Assembly: GCF_014646935.1 (NCBI RefSeq)
Contig: NZ_BMOF01000001.1
Span: forward strand, 62,001-126,000
From: Calditerricola satsumensis
GTDB lineage: Bacteria > Bacillota > Bacilli > Calditerricolales > Calditerricolaceae
Direction: 5' to 3'
Length of the DNA stretch: 64,000 nt
Part shown: positions 15,517-24,444 of the stretch, one piece after another
How positions within the stretch are numbered: position 1 is the stretch's first letter
How the letters are laid out: each line of letters opens with the position of its first letter
Made by a program: the position numbers and the translations under genes
Notes under the pieces: model-generated
Told to the model about the DNA's origin: nothing
Seen by the model: only the letters and a program-made list of their open reading frames with translations
Database searches by the model: none

Positions 15517-16653
15517 ATGCGCACGCGTGCAGCGGTTTTGCTGGAAATGGGGCGTCCGGTTCCGTACCGGGAAACGCGGCCTCTCGTGGTGGAGGAGCTT
15601 GACCTCGAGGGACCCGGTCCCGGCGAGGTGCTGGTCGAGGTGCGCGCGGCCGGACTGTGCCATTCCGATCTCTCGGTGATCGACGGCAGCCGGCCTCGCC
15701 CCACGCCGATGGTGCTCGGGCACGAGGCGGCCGGCGTGGTTCGCGAGGTTGGGCCGGGCGTGATGGGCCTCAAGCCGGGCGATCCCGTGGTCTTCTCCTA
15801 CGTGCCGATGTGCGGGCGCTGCCTACCCTGTTCGACGGGAAGGCCGGCCCTGTGTGAGCCGGGGAACGCCGCCAACGCCAAGGGGACGCTGCTTCACGGC
15901 TCGCGGCGCTTCCGCCGCCAGGGGCAGCCGGTTCATCACCATCTGGGGGTGTCGGCCTTTTCCCAGTACACCGTCGTCTCCGAAGCGTCGCTGGTCAAAA
16001 TTGACGACGACATCCCCCTCGACATCGCCGCCGTGTTCGGCTGTGCCGTCCTGACGGGCGTAGGGGCGGTGGTGAACACGGCGCGGGTGGAGCCGGGCAG
16101 CGCCGTGGCCGTTTTTGGCCTGGGCGGCGTGGGCCTGGCGGCGGTGATGGGCGCCCAGCTGGCCGGCGCCGAGCCGATCATCGCCGTCGACGTTCGGCCC
16201 GAGAAGCTGAAGCTGGCCCAAACGCTGGGAGCCAGCCACGTGGTCAACGGTCGGGAAGAAGATGCCGTGCGCGCGGTGCAGGAGCTCACCGGCGGCGGGG
16301 CCGACTACGCCATTGAGGCCGCCGGGCGCGTCGAGGTGCTGGAGCAGGCGTACCGGGCCGTTCGGCGCGGGGGCACGGTGGTGACGGTTGGGCTGCCCCA
16401 TCCGGAGGCCAAGCTTTCCCTACCGGCGGTCAGCTTGGTGGCGGAAGAGCGCACCCTGCGCGGGTCGTACATGGGCTCTTCGGTGCCGCGGCGCGACCTG
16501 CCGCGCTTCCTGCGTCTCTACCGGGCGGGCAAGCTGCCGGTTGACCGGCTGATCACCCATCGCATCGGCCTTGACGAGGTGAACGAGGGGTTTGACCGCC
16601 TGGCGCAAGGCGAAGCCGTGCGGCAAATCCTCCTCCCGCATACCGGCAGGTGA
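15517..16653 (+). CDS. Zinc-dependent alcohol dehydrogenase (MDR, class III-like)
   Basis: A 378-residue NAD-dependent medium-chain dehydrogenase. Catalytic zinc ligands are Cys48 (AGLCHSD) and GHEAAG (His69, Glu70). The structural zinc cluster is Cys99/102/105/113. The cofactor motif GLGGVGLAAVMG is present. The MVLGHE...PMCGRC pattern and length fit the AdhC/FrmA-like and fatty-acid/alcohol oxidizing group. The substrate is unknown. ATG 15517 follows GGAGGG; the open frame upstream of it lacks coding character. Confidence 0.87.
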   Translation: MRTRAAVLLEMGRPVPYRETRPLVVEELDLEGPGPGEVLVEVRAAGLCHSDLSVIDGSRPRPTPMVLGHEAAGVVREVGPGVMGLKPGDPVVFSYVPMCGRCLPCSTGRPALCEPGNAANAKGTLLHGSRRFRRQGQPVHHHLGVSAFSQYTVVSEASLVKIDDDIPLDIAAVFGCAVLTGVGAVVNTARVEPGSAVAVFGLGGVGLAAVMGAQLAGAEPIIAVDVRPEKLKLAQTLGASHVVNGREEDAVRAVQELTGGGADYAIEAAGRVEVLEQAYRAVRRGGTVVTVGLPHPEAKLSLPAVSLVAEERTLRGSYMGSSVPRRDLPRFLRLYRAGKLPVDRLITHRIGLDEVNEGFDRLAQGEAVRQILLPHTGR

Positions 16654-16786
16654 GGGGCGCATCGTGGACGAGCTTTCATGTCCCGGACAAACGCGGTATG
16701 CTGAATAGAGCCTGGTGTTTTCGCCAGCGCGAGGGTCGACACGGAAGTGACCGGGCACGGAACGGCAAGGGGAGGAGGCATTGCCG

Positions 16787-17500
16787 ATGAACGGGTACCG
16801 GACGGCGCTGCTAACGGGAGCCAGCCGCGGCATCGGCGAGGCGGTGGCCGTAGCATTGGCGGAAGCGGGACTGGACGTGGCGCTGTTTGCCCGCAACGAG
16901 AGCGACCTGGCCCGCGTGGCCGGGCGGGTGCGCGCGGCGGGACGCGATGCCCTGGTGTTGGCGGGCGACGTGACGCGCGAGGAGGACGTGGTCCGCGCGG
17001 TGCGCGAGGCGGAGGCGCGCTGGGGCGCAATCGACGTGCTTGTGAACAACGCCGGCATCGGCCTCTTTAAGCCGACGTGGGAGGTTGCCGCCGACGAATG
17101 GCGGCGCGTCCTTGACGTCAACCTGACCGGCCCCTTCCTCTTCTGCAAAGCCGTCGTGCCCGGCATGATCGCGCGGGGACGCGGGCAGATCGTCATGATC
17201 TCGTCCGACGTCGGGCGGCGGACCATTCCCGACGGCGCCGCCTATTGCGCCAGCAAGTTTGGGCTGCAGGCGCTCACCGAGGTGCTGCGCAAGGAGGTGC
17301 GCGCCAAGGGCGTCAAGGTGGGGGCTATTCTGCCCGGGATGACGGACACTTATTTTGCTGGCTCGGTGCAGGGCGACCCGCGCAAGGCCGATTGGCTCAA
17401 GGCCGACGACGTCGCCCGCGCCGTGCTGGCCATGGTTGCGGCGCCGCCCCACGCGCAGATCGACGAGATCATGCTGCATCCGATGATCCAGGAGTATTGA
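16787..17500 (+). CDS. SDR-family oxidoreductase (FabG-like)
   Basis: A 237-residue short-chain dehydrogenase. The cofactor motif TGASRGIG (about residues 10-17), NNAG (87-90), catalytic Ser139/140, and Tyr153-x3-Lys157 are intact. Closest in style to 3-ketoacyl-(acyl-carrier-protein) reductase-like proteins, but the substrate is not defined. The start at ATG 16787 is 8 bases after AAGGGGAGGAGG; TTG 16781 is too close. It sits behind the alcohol dehydrogenase with a 133-base gap. No terminator is seen between them. Confidence 0.85.
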   Translation: MNGYRTALLTGASRGIGEAVAVALAEAGLDVALFARNESDLARVAGRVRAAGRDALVLAGDVTREEDVVRAVREAEARWGAIDVLVNNAGIGLFKPTWEVAADEWRRVLDVNLTGPFLFCKAVVPGMIARGRGQIVMISSDVGRRTIPDGAAYCASKFGLQALTEVLRKEVRAKGVKVGAILPGMTDTYFAGSVQGDPRKADWLKADDVARAVLAMVAAPPHAQIDEIMLHPMIQEY

Positions 17501-17522
17501 GGTCCGGGTCTACGGGTTGGGC

Positions 17523-17548
17523 AAAAAAAGAACCCTGCACCGGCAGGG
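17523..17548 (-). terminator. Terminator of the dapL transcript
   Basis: On the minus strand, CCCTGC-CGGT-GCAGGG is followed by TTCTTTTTTT. It lies about 135 bases past the dapL stop. The stretch 17549-17684 holds nothing else I can recognise. Confidence 0.6.
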
Positions 17549-17684
17549 AAACGGGAGGTGAGGAAACCCTTTCATCCCGGTTTGGAGGGAGCATCCGGTT
17601 TTCATCGTATGCGCAAACCGTGAGCGCCGTGTTGCCAAACGGTTAACGTTTTGCAAAAATCGCAACGGTGCGCAACCCGCCGCG

Positions 17685-18821
17685 CTAGGCGGACGCTTTC
17701 CATCCGAGATAGGCCGTCACCAGGCGGATGGCCACGTCGATGGCCCGTTCATCGGGATCGAGGCGGGACGAGTGCAGGCCGTGGGGCGAGCCCACGCCGA
17801 TCCAGAAGAGAAAGCCGGGAATCTCCTCGAGAAAGTAGCCGAAATCCTCGCCGGTCATCGCCGGCGGACACTCCACTACGCGCACGTCGCCCCGGGCGCG
17901 GGCCCAGTCGAGAAACTCCCGCGTGAGGGTCGGATCGTTGTCCACCTGGCAATAGCTCGCCCCGTAGTCGAGGGTTGCCCGGCACCCGAACCCGGCCTCG
18001 ATGCCGGCGACGAGGGCCTCGATGCGTTCCTTGATGCGCCGCATGGCGTCGGCCGACAGCGTGCGGATCGTCCCTTCCAGGCGCGCCCGCTCGGCGATGA
18101 TGTTCTGCTTCGTTCCCGCCTCAATCTTGCCCACGGTGATCACCGCCGCCTCGAGGGGGTCGACGTTGCGGGAGACCACCGTCTGCAGCTGGGTGACGAG
18201 GTGGCAGGCGGCCACCACCATGTCGTTGGCGCGGTGGGGGAAGGCGGCGTGGCCGCCCTGGCCGACCAGTTCGATGAACAGCTCCGACGTGTTGGCGAAG
18301 AGGACGCCGGGGCGTGTGGCGATGGTGCCCACCGGGTACTCCGGCGCGATGTGCAGGGCGAAGATGGCCTCCGGCCGCCAGCGGCGAAACGGCTCGCTTT
18401 CCCGCATCGGCCGGGCGCCGCCGGGCCCCTCCTCGGCCGGCTGGAACACAAACAGGAGGTCGTCGCGGACGGGGTGGTGGACGAAGTGGGTCAGCACGCC
18501 GAGGGCGATGGCCATGTGCATGTCGTGGCCGCAGGCGTGCATGTAGCCGGGATGCTGGGAGCGATAGGGCAGGTCCGTCTCTTCGTCAATGGGCAGGCCG
18601 TCCATGTCCGCCCGCCAGGCCAGAATGCGCCGGGGGGCGGTGCCCTTCACCTTGGCCAGCACGCCGGTGCGCCACGTGGCGATCTCCAGGCGCTCCGGCG
18701 GCAGCGCGGCCAGGTAGTCGAGCAGGAACCGCTGCGTCTTCACCTCTGCAAATCCCGGTTCGGGAATCTGGTGCAGCTTGCGGCGGATGTCCACAAACGG
18801 CGACAGCGCGGTGTTGCTCAT
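17685..18821 (-). CDS. dapL: N-acetyldiaminopimelate deacetylase (M20 family)
   Basis: A 378-residue M20 amidohydrolase, the length of B. subtilis YkuR. Metal-site motifs are [11 protein letters not shown] (first His/Asp), [11 protein letters not shown] (Glu-Glu), [10 protein letters not shown], and HSSRLDPDE near the C-terminus. The central dimerization insert runs about residues 180-290. It removes the acetyl group from N-acetyl-LL-2,6-diaminopimelate in the lysine/peptidoglycan pathway. The context with dapH supports this over a generic hippurate hydrolase. Start 18821 has AAGGAAG upstream. A terminator and a fresh promoter (minus-strand TGC-TACAAT at 18861-18853) separate it from the aminotransferase gene. 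Confidence 0.85.
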   Translation of the reverse strand: MSNTALSPFVDIRRKLHQIPEPGFAEVKTQRFLLDYLAALPPERLEIATWRTGVLAKVKGTAPRRILAWRADMDGLPIDEETDLPYRSQHPGYMHACGHDMHMAIALGVLTHFVHHPVRDDLLFVFQPAEEGPGGARPMRESEPFRRWRPEAIFALHIAPEYPVGTIATRPGVLFANTSELFIELVGQGGHAAFPHRANDMVVAACHLVTQLQTVVSRNVDPLEAAVITVGKIEAGTKQNIIAERARLEGTIRTLSADAMRRIKERIEALVAGIEAGFGCRATLDYGASYCQVDNDPTLTREFLDWARARGDVRVVECPPAMTGEDFGYFLEEIPGFLFWIGVGSPHGLHSSRLDPDERAIDVAIRLVTAYLGWKASA

Positions 18822-18852
18822 GCGTGTCTTCCTTTCGCGCGGATTTTTCCTC

Positions 18853-18861
18853 ATTGTAGCA
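18853..18861 (-). promoter_or_regulatory. Internal promoter for dapL
   Basis: Minus-strand TGC-TACAAT is an extended -10 between the hairpin at 18881-18922 and the dapL start. Confidence 0.5.
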
Positions 18862-18880
18862 TGAAACCGCGGCGAGAAAC

Positions 18881-18922
18881 GCGAAAGCGGGCCGTCCCCG
18901 CGCAAGGGAAGGCCCGCTTCGC
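18881..18922 (-). terminator. Terminator-like hairpin inside the dap cluster
   Basis: AAGCGGGCC (18885-18893) pairs with GGCCCGCTT (18911-18919), extended by GCG/CGC. On the minus strand it ends in CTTTCGCGTTTC, just after the aminotransferase stop. Confidence 0.55.
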
Positions 18923-20152
18923 TCATTCGGTCGGCCCGGGGACGGGCATGCCTTGGCGCACGCACGCGTCGAGGGCGGCCACAAAGGCGTCCACTTCGTC
19001 CGGGGCGAGGGTGAGCGGCGGCAGCAGGCGGATGACGGTTCGTTGGGTCACGTCGAAGAGAAAGCCCTGCCGGAGCAGCGCCTGCTGCAGGGCGCGAACC
19101 GCCTCGGCCGGCCATTTCATCGGCAGGCCGAGCATCATCCCCTTGCCGCGCACGGGTTCGAAGGCGTCGGGATGGGCGCGGCAGAGGGCCTCGAGCCGCT
19201 CGCGCAGGTACGCCGCCGCCCGGCGCCCCTCTTCTAGAAGCCCGTCGTCCAGGAGCACCTGGAGGACGGCGTTGCCGCACGCCGCGCTCAACGGGGACGG
19301 GGCGAAGGTGCTGCCGTGGTCGCCGGGCGCAAAGGCGTCGGCCAGCTTTTCCCCGGCGATGACGCCGCCGAGGGGCAGCCCGCCGCCGACCCCCTTGGCG
19401 AAGAGGAGGAAGTCCGGCGTGACGCCGGCCTGCTGGTAGGCAAAAAGGGTGCCGGTGCGCCCCATGCCCGTCTGGATCTCGTCGACGCCGAAGAGGACGC
19501 CGTGCGCCCGGCACAGCCCCTCGAGGGCTTGCAGGTAGCCGTCCGACAGGGGAATCACCCCGCCGGAGCCCAGCACGGGCTCGACGAGGACGGCGGCCGG
19601 GCGATGCGCCCGCAGCACCGCTTCCACCTGGGCGAGATTCTCCGGCTCCACTTCGTAGACGGGGACGGGCGGCGTCGGGAAATCCTGCTGGACGGCGCGC
19701 TGGCGCGTCAGGCGCAGGGCGCCGAGGGTGCGGCCGTGGAAGCTGTTCTTGAGCACGACAAAGCCTTCCCGGCCGTCGCCGCGCCTGCGGGCCCACTTGT
19801 GCACCAGCTTGATCGCCGCCTCCGTGGCCTCGGCCCCGGAGTTGGTGAAGAACACCTTGCCGGGGAAGGTGCAGGCCACGAGGCGCTGGGCCAGGCGGAT
19901 GGCCGGCGGGTTCAGAAAGAGGTTGGAGATGTGGAGAAACGCGTCAGCTTGCTCGCGCAGCGCCGCGAGCACCGTCGGGTGGCCGTGGCCGAGGACGTTG
20001 ACGGCCAGGCCGGTGAACAGGTCGAGGTAGGCGTTGCCCTCCGTGTCGTACAGGTAGTTGCCCTTTGCCCGGGCGATGGCAATGGGCAGGCGGTTGTAGG
20101 TGGGAAGGAGGTAGGTGTGGTCCAGGGTTTTCCAATCGACGCGTTCGGCCAT
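18923..20152 (-). CDS. Class III PLP aminotransferase (ArgD-like), probable acetyl-DAP aminotransferase
   Basis: A 409-residue class III aminotransferase. [42 protein letters not shown], the [13 protein letters not shown] motif (Asp) and the PLP lysine in [15 protein letters not shown] are all present. By sequence it resembles acetylornithine/succinyl-DAP aminotransferases. It sits 13 bases after dapH and directly before dapL. It is therefore probably the transaminase that turns N-acetyl-2-amino-6-oxopimelate into N-acetyl-LL-DAP. B. subtilis uses a class I enzyme (PatA) for that step, so this assignment rests on position. Acetylornithine aminotransferase is the alternative. Confidence 0.82.
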   Translation of the reverse strand: MAERVDWKTLDHTYLLPTYNRLPIAIARAKGNYLYDTEGNAYLDLFTGLAVNVLGHGHPTVLAALREQADAFLHISNLFLNPPAIRLAQRLVACTFPGKVFFTNSGAEATEAAIKLVHKWARRRGDGREGFVVLKNSFHGRTLGALRLTRQRAVQQDFPTPPVPVYEVEPENLAQVEAVLRAHRPAAVLVEPVLGSGGVIPLSDGYLQALEGLCRAHGVLFGVDEIQTGMGRTGTLFAYQQAGVTPDFLLFAKGVGGGLPLGGVIAGEKLADAFAPGDHGSTFAPSPLSAACGNAVLQVLLDDGLLEEGRRAAAYLRERLEALCRAHPDAFEPVRGKGMMLGLPMKWPAEAVRALQQALLRQGFLFDVTQRTVIRLLPPLTLAPDEVDAFVAALDACVRQGMPVPGPTE

Positions 20153-20165
20153 GGCGCCCTCCCGC

Positions 20166-20876
20166 TTACAGTTGGCGCAGTTCTTCGCGGATCTGCGTCT
20201 TGGCCCGCGTCTTCTCGTCGATGCGCTTGATCACCTTCGCCGGCACGCCGGCCACCACCGTGTACGGCGGCACGTCTTCGATGACCACCGCCCCGGCGGC
20301 GACGACGGCGCCCTTGCCCACGCGCACGCCTTCAAGGATGACGGCGTTGGCCCCGATCATCACGTCGTCCTCAATCACCACCGGCTGGGCCGACGGCGGC
20401 TCGATCACCCCGGCAATCACCGCCCCGGCGCCGATATGGCAGTTCTTCCCGATGATGCCGCGCCCGCCGACGACGGCGTTCATGTCGACCATCGTGCCCT
20501 CGCCGATGACAGCGCCGATGTTGATCACCGCCCCCATCATGATGACGGCGTTTTTGCCGATGGTCACGTGCTCGCGGATGATCGCCCCCGGCTCGATGCG
20601 CGCGGGGATGTCCTTCAGGTCGAGGAGCGGGATGGCCGAGTTGCGGCGGTCGTTTTCCACGACATAGTCCTCGATCTTGTCCCGATGGGCTTCGAGAAGG
20701 GGCTGGATCTCCTTCCAGTCCCCAAAGAGTACCCCGGCTTGTCCGAACAAAAACGCCTTCACGTTCGGCCCGAAGTCGATCTCCTCCAGCTTTCCTTTGA
20801 GGTACACCTTCACCGGCGTTTTCTTCTCGCTGTTCTTGATAAAGGCGATGATGTCCTCGGCGTTGTGCAGCTGCAT
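20166..20876 (-). CDS. dapH: Tetrahydrodipicolinate N-acetyltransferase
   Basis: A 236-residue acetyltransferase starting the acetylated branch of lysine synthesis. An N-terminal DapH-specific domain ([20 protein letters not shown]..., about residues 1-85) precedes a left-handed beta-helix built of hexapeptide repeats ([18 protein letters not shown]... [20 protein letters not shown]). Length and both domains match B. subtilis DapH (YkuQ). The minus-strand -10 TATAAT (20915-20910) lies close upstream, leaving a leader too short for a lysine riboswitch. AGGAAGG precedes the ATG. Confidence 0.92.
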   Translation of the reverse strand: MQLHNAEDIIAFIKNSEKKTPVKVYLKGKLEEIDFGPNVKAFLFGQAGVLFGDWKEIQPLLEAHRDKIEDYVVENDRRNSAIPLLDLKDIPARIEPGAIIREHVTIGKNAVIMMGAVINIGAVIGEGTMVDMNAVVGGRGIIGKNCHIGAGAVIAGVIEPPSAQPVVIEDDVMIGANAVILEGVRVGKGAVVAAGAVVIEDVPPYTVVAGVPAKVIKRIDEKTRAKTQIREELRQL

Positions 20877-20909
20877 CGTCCTTCCTCCCCAAACGGTGGT
20901 ATATGGGCT

Positions 20910-20915
20910 ATTATA
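20910..20915 (-). promoter_or_regulatory. -10 element of the dap operon
   Basis: A perfect TATAAT on the minus strand, 34 bases upstream of the dapH start; the -35 is weak. Confidence 0.5.
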
Positions 20916-21018
20916 TCACGCCGCCGGGCGCGGTGCGGCCGGTCGGCTTGCAGCCATCGAAACGTTCACAATTTTTGGGGGAAGAAACGACGGTCCAGGT
21001 GTGGAGGTTGGGCACATT

Positions 21019-21027
21019 TGGTATACT
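21019..21027 (+). promoter_or_regulatory. Extended -10 of the second M42 gene
   Basis: TGG-TATACT, in the same TTTGGTATACT context as the selenoprotein promoter. Confidence 0.4.
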
Positions 21028-21116
21028 AAGCTTGGTTCGGTGGTGGTTGCACCGCACGCGCCGTGGACAAGCCCCGCGAGCGCGCGAAGGAACATGACAG
21101 GGAGGAGAAGGTCGCG

Positions 21117-22173
21117 ATGGTGTGGGACGAAACGCTCCAGCTGTTCAAAGAGCTGACCGAGGCCCCGGGGGCGCCGGGCTTTGAAGGGCCGGTGCGGGAG
21201 ATTCTCGCGCGCCGCATGGCCCCGCTGGCCGATCGGGTGTACACCGACAACCTGGGCAGCCTGGTGGCCGAGAAGCGGGGAACGGCCGCGTCGCCCAAGG
21301 TGATGATCGCCGGGCACATGGACGAGGTCGGCTTTTTGGTGACGCGCATCACCGACGAGGGCTTCCTGCGGTTCCAGCCCCTGGGCGGCTGGTGGAGCCA
21401 GGTGCTTTTGGCCCAGCGCGTGCACGTGATCACGCGCAACGGCCCGATCGAAGGGGTGATCGGTTCCGTTCCGCCGCACATTCTGCCAGAAGAGAAGCGG
21501 AAGAAGCCGGTGGAAATCAAGGACATGTTCATTGACGTGGGAGCGACGAGCCGGGAAGAGGCCGAATCCTTCGGCATTCGCCCCGGCGATCCGGTGGTGC
21601 CGATCTGCCCGTTCACGGTGATGAAAAACGAGAAACTGCTCATGGCCCGCCGTGGCGGCCCTCGTCCTGCAGGAGCTGAAGGACAAGGAGCACCCGAATA
21701 CGGTGTACGCCGTGGGGACGGTGCAGGAAGAGGTGGGCCTGCGCGGCGCCCAGACGAGCGCCAACCTGATCGAGCCCGATGTGGCGTTTGCGGTCGACGT
21801 GGGCATCGCCGGCGACACGCCAGGCGTGAGCAAGGACGAGGCCCTGGCCAAGCTGGGCGGCGGTCCGCAGGTGCTCATCGTTGACGCCACGCTGATCCCG
21901 CACACGGGCTTGCGCGATCTCGTGATCGACACGGCGAAGGAGCTGGGGATTCCCATCCAGTTCGACGCCATGCCGGGCGGCGGCACCGACGCCGGGCGCT
22001 TCCACCTGCAGGGGCAGGGCGTGCCGTCCATTGCCATCTCCATTCCAACGCGGTACATCCACAGCCACGCGGCGATCCTCCACCGCGACGACGTCGAGCG
22101 CACCGTGCGCCTTTTGGTGGCGCTCATCCAGCGGCTGGATGCCAAGACGGTGGCCAAGCTGAAGGCGTATTGA
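21117..22173 (+). pseudogene. M42-family aminopeptidase (copy 2), frameshifted by a deletion at the active site
   Basis: The gene starts at ATG 21117 behind GGAGGAGAAGG and is collinear with the intact copy at 10356 ([36 protein letters not shown]). After KLLMA (21647) the frame breaks. Coding resumes from 21648 in another frame as [13 protein letters not shown]... and runs to 22173 with [11 protein letters not shown] and IHSHA intact. Compared with copy 1, exactly the bases for KAWDNRFG plus two of the Cys codon (26 bases) are missing. That removes the metal-bridging Asp and shifts the frame. Either this is a recent inactivation or an assembly error; the rest is well conserved. Confidence 0.85.
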
Positions 22174-22311
22174 TCGGCCCCGAGGGCCCGCTGTCCAGGC
22201 GTTTTTGCCGAATTGGTGAACAATCCGGAAGTCCCCTAACGACGCACCCCGTCCCCTGTGGTATGGTTAAGGGAGAAAGGTTTGCACCAAGTGGGACGGG
22301 GTGTTGTCGCC

Positions 22312-23265
22312 ATGGTTTCGCGTGGATTGAAGCTGCTGGCCGTTGCCACGACAATCGGCATGCTGCTTTTGCTCCTTGGCGGCGCGCTGGTCACGAAGAC
22401 GGGCTCCGGCGACGGGTGTGGCGACTCGTGGCCCCTGTGCAACGGGCGCCTGTTCCCGCCGCTTGAGCTGGAGGCGATCATCGAGTGGAGCCACCGCCTC
22501 GTCACGGCCCTGATCACGCCGCTTTTGTTGGCCACGGTGGTCTGGTCGTGGCGCCGGGCGGGACACATTCCGTGGGTGCGCTTCTTCGGCTTTTGCGCCC
22601 TGCTCACCACCTTCGTGCAGGCGTTGCTCGGCGCGGCGGCGGTGGTGTGGGATCAATCCGATCTTGTCATGGCCCTCCATTTTGGCATCTCCCTCACCGC
22701 CTTTGCCAGTGTGTTGCTCATCGCCATCCAGCTGTTCGTCGGCGAGGAAAGGCGCGGGGGGAGGGCGTCCGTGCCGCGGCGCTTCCTTTGGCTCGTTGCC
22801 GGGACGGCGGCCTACACCTATGTCGTGGTCTACCTGGGGGCCTTGGTGCGCCATACCGGGTCGAGCATGGCCATTCCGGACTGGCCGCTCAACTTTGGCC
22901 GGCTGATTCCGCCCCTCACCGGGCAGATCGCCATCCAGTTCCTGCATCGGGTGGCGGCCCTCGTGCTCTTCGCCTTGGTGGTGGCCATCGTGGTCATGGC
23001 GGAGCGGGCGCTGCGCGATCGGCGCGATCTGCGGTGGGCCGGTTGGGTGGCGCTTGTCCTGACGGGGCTGCAGGTAGTCAGCGGCGGGTTGGTCGTGTTG
23101 ACCGGGCTGAACCTGTTGGTCGCCCTGGTGCACACCGTTCTTGTCGCGGCCCTGTTTGGCGTGCTGGTCTGGATGACCCTGCAGGCCTGGGATGGACGCG
23201 AAGCCCGCACCGTCCGGGGGGTGTCTCCGGCCGCGCACGGCGAAGCGCTCCCCTTCCGCGGCTGA
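22312..23265 (+). CDS. ctaA: Heme A synthase
   Basis: A 317-residue membrane enzyme that oxidizes heme O to heme A for aa3-type terminal oxidases. There are about eight hydrophobic helices. The extracytoplasmic GCGDSWPLC (Cys36, Cys43) and IIEWSHR (Glu58, His61) match B. subtilis CtaA, as do ALHFGISL and FLHRVAAL. ATG 22312 aligns with the B. subtilis start although the ribosome site is weak; GTG 22291 is possible. TG-G-TATGGT near 22262-22267 may be its -10. No ctaB or aa3 oxidase genes are in the window. The cbb3-type module at 50 kb does not need heme A. Confidence 0.9.
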   Translation: MVSRGLKLLAVATTIGMLLLLLGGALVTKTGSGDGCGDSWPLCNGRLFPPLELEAIIEWSHRLVTALITPLLLATVVWSWRRAGHIPWVRFFGFCALLTTFVQALLGAAAVVWDQSDLVMALHFGISLTAFASVLLIAIQLFVGEERRGGRASVPRRFLWLVAGTAAYTYVVVYLGALVRHTGSSMAIPDWPLNFGRLIPPLTGQIAIQFLHRVAALVLFALVVAIVVMAERALRDRRDLRWAGWVALVLTGLQVVSGGLVVLTGLNLLVALVHTVLVAALFGVLVWMTLQAWDGREARTVRGVSPAAHGEALPFRG

Positions 23266-23314
23266 GAGAAGGCCTGCGGGGGCCAACCGGCCGCCCGGGC
23301 TTGAGGGGGCAAAG

Positions 23315-23354
23315 AAACGAAAAGCGGCCGACGTTTCGGCCGCTTTTCTCGTTT
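23315..23354. terminator. Bidirectional terminator between ctaA and sspI
   Basis: GAAAAGCGGCCG (23319-23330) pairs perfectly with CGGCCGCTTTTC (23337-23348), extended by AAACGA/TCGTTT. T-rich tracts occur on both sides. Confidence 0.75.
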
Positions 23355-23377
23355 CAGCCGTGCGGGTGCGCAGCTCC

Positions 23378-23605
23378 CTAAGCGTTGGGCGGATTGACCT
23401 GCGCCTCCAGCGTGGACAGCATGTGCTGCTGTTCTTGGGGGCTTGAATGGGTCCACAGGAGTTCAAACAGCACGCCGAGCCCGGGGAGCGCCTTCTCCTC
23501 CCGCGTTGTGATGGCGTCGGTGATCATCTCGCGCAGCTCTTCGCTGGTCGCGCCGCGCAGGTTGTGCAACACGGCTTGGCGCAGGTCCAGGTCTTCGATG
23601 CGCAC
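23378..23605 (-). CDS. sspI: Small acid-soluble spore protein I
   Basis: A 75-residue minor SASP. LDLRQAVLHNLRGATSEELREMITDAI, EEKALPGLGVLFELLW and LSTLEAQ follow B. subtilis SspI closely. It is expressed in the forespore and packed in the spore core. The start is GTG 23605 with AGGAGG 8 bases upstream; the nearby ATG is out of frame. In B. subtilis sspI is beside ysgA and pheS; here ysgA-like and pheST lie downstream on the other strand with insertions between. I could not identify a clear sigma-G promoter. Confidence 0.9.
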   Translation of the reverse strand: MRIEDLDLRQAVLHNLRGATSEELREMITDAITTREEKALPGLGVLFELLWTHSSPQEQQHMLSTLEAQVNPPNA

Positions 23606-23757
23606 GGGACATGCCTCCTTTTGTGGCAGACTCCTGGGCGTTTATCCTGCCCGCTTGCGCACGCGTTTACGCGGAATGCGCGGCTTTCGCCGGGCGGTGC
23701 GGAGGGATCGGACGCGCCAATTCGCGCGGGAGAGGGGGATCGGCCGGGGAATTGCGG

Positions 23758-23763
23758 TACAAT
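23758..23763 (+). promoter_or_regulatory. -10 of ktrA-like gene
   Basis: TACAAT, 22 bases upstream of the start at 23786; no good -35. Confidence 0.4.
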
Positions 23764-23785
23764 AGGAGCGAAAGAGGGGGTTGAC

Positions 23786-24439
23786 ATGCCGAAACAGTTT
23801 GCCGTGATTGGACTGGGTCGCTTCGGTTCGAGCGTCGCGCGCACGTTGACGGAGCTGGGCCACGAGGTGTTGGCCATCGACAGCGACGAGGACCGCATCC
23901 AGGAAGCCCTGCCCTATGTGACGCACGCGGTGCAGGCCGACGCGACGGATGAGGAAGCCCTCAAGGCCCTGGGCATTCGCAACTTTGACGTTGTGGTGGT
24001 GGCCATCGGGGCCGACATCCAGGCGAGCATTCTCGCCACGTTGATCCTCAAAGAGCTGGGCGTGCCGCACATTGTGGTGAAGGCGCAGAATCATCGCCAC
24101 GGGCAGGTGCTCTACAAAATTGGCGCCGACGAAGTGGTCTTCCCCGAGCGGGATATGGGCGTGCGGGTGGCCCGCCATCTCGTGTCGCCAAACATCCTCG
24201 ACTACATCGAGCTGGCCGACGACTACAGCATCGCCGAAGTGGTGGCCTCGGACAACATGGACGGCAAGACGCTGCGCGAGCTGGACATTCGGGCCAAGTT
24301 TGGCTGCAACGTGTTGGCCATCAAGAGCGGAACGCGGATCAACATCGCCCCGCGGGCCGACGACGTGATCCGCAGCGGCGACATCCTCGTCGTCGTGGGA
24401 CGCAACGACGATTTGCGCCGGCTGCAGGACAAGGCGTGA
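23786..24439 (+). CDS. ktrA: K+ channel regulatory subunit KtrA/KtrC (TrkA-N/TrkA-C)
   Basis: A 217-residue cytosolic RCK protein gating a Ktr potassium transporter. The N-terminal Rossmann RCK_N domain has FAVIGLGRFGSSVARTL and the acidic Asp that binds the nucleotide ribose (AIDSDEDRI). The RCK_C domain (about residues 140-217) binds c-di-AMP or ligand. The partner KtrB/KtrD membrane subunit is not in the window. It ends in a GTGA overlap region with the rRNA methyltransferase gene, so the two are co-transcribed, an uncommon pairing. Confidence 0.87.
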   Translation: MPKQFAVIGLGRFGSSVARTLTELGHEVLAIDSDEDRIQEALPYVTHAVQADATDEEALKALGIRNFDVVVVAIGADIQASILATLILKELGVPHIVVKAQNHRHGQVLYKIGADEVVFPERDMGVRVARHLVSPNILDYIELADDYSIAEVVASDNMDGKTLRELDIRAKFGCNVLAIKSGTRINIAPRADDVIRSGDILVVVGRNDDLRRLQDKA

Positions 24440-24444
24440 AGGCG

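Noticed and set aside
17560-17625. Short GTG-started frame behind GGGAGGTG (about 21 codons)
   Set aside because: No family, no terminator of its own, and ordinary composition; not enough to call a gene.
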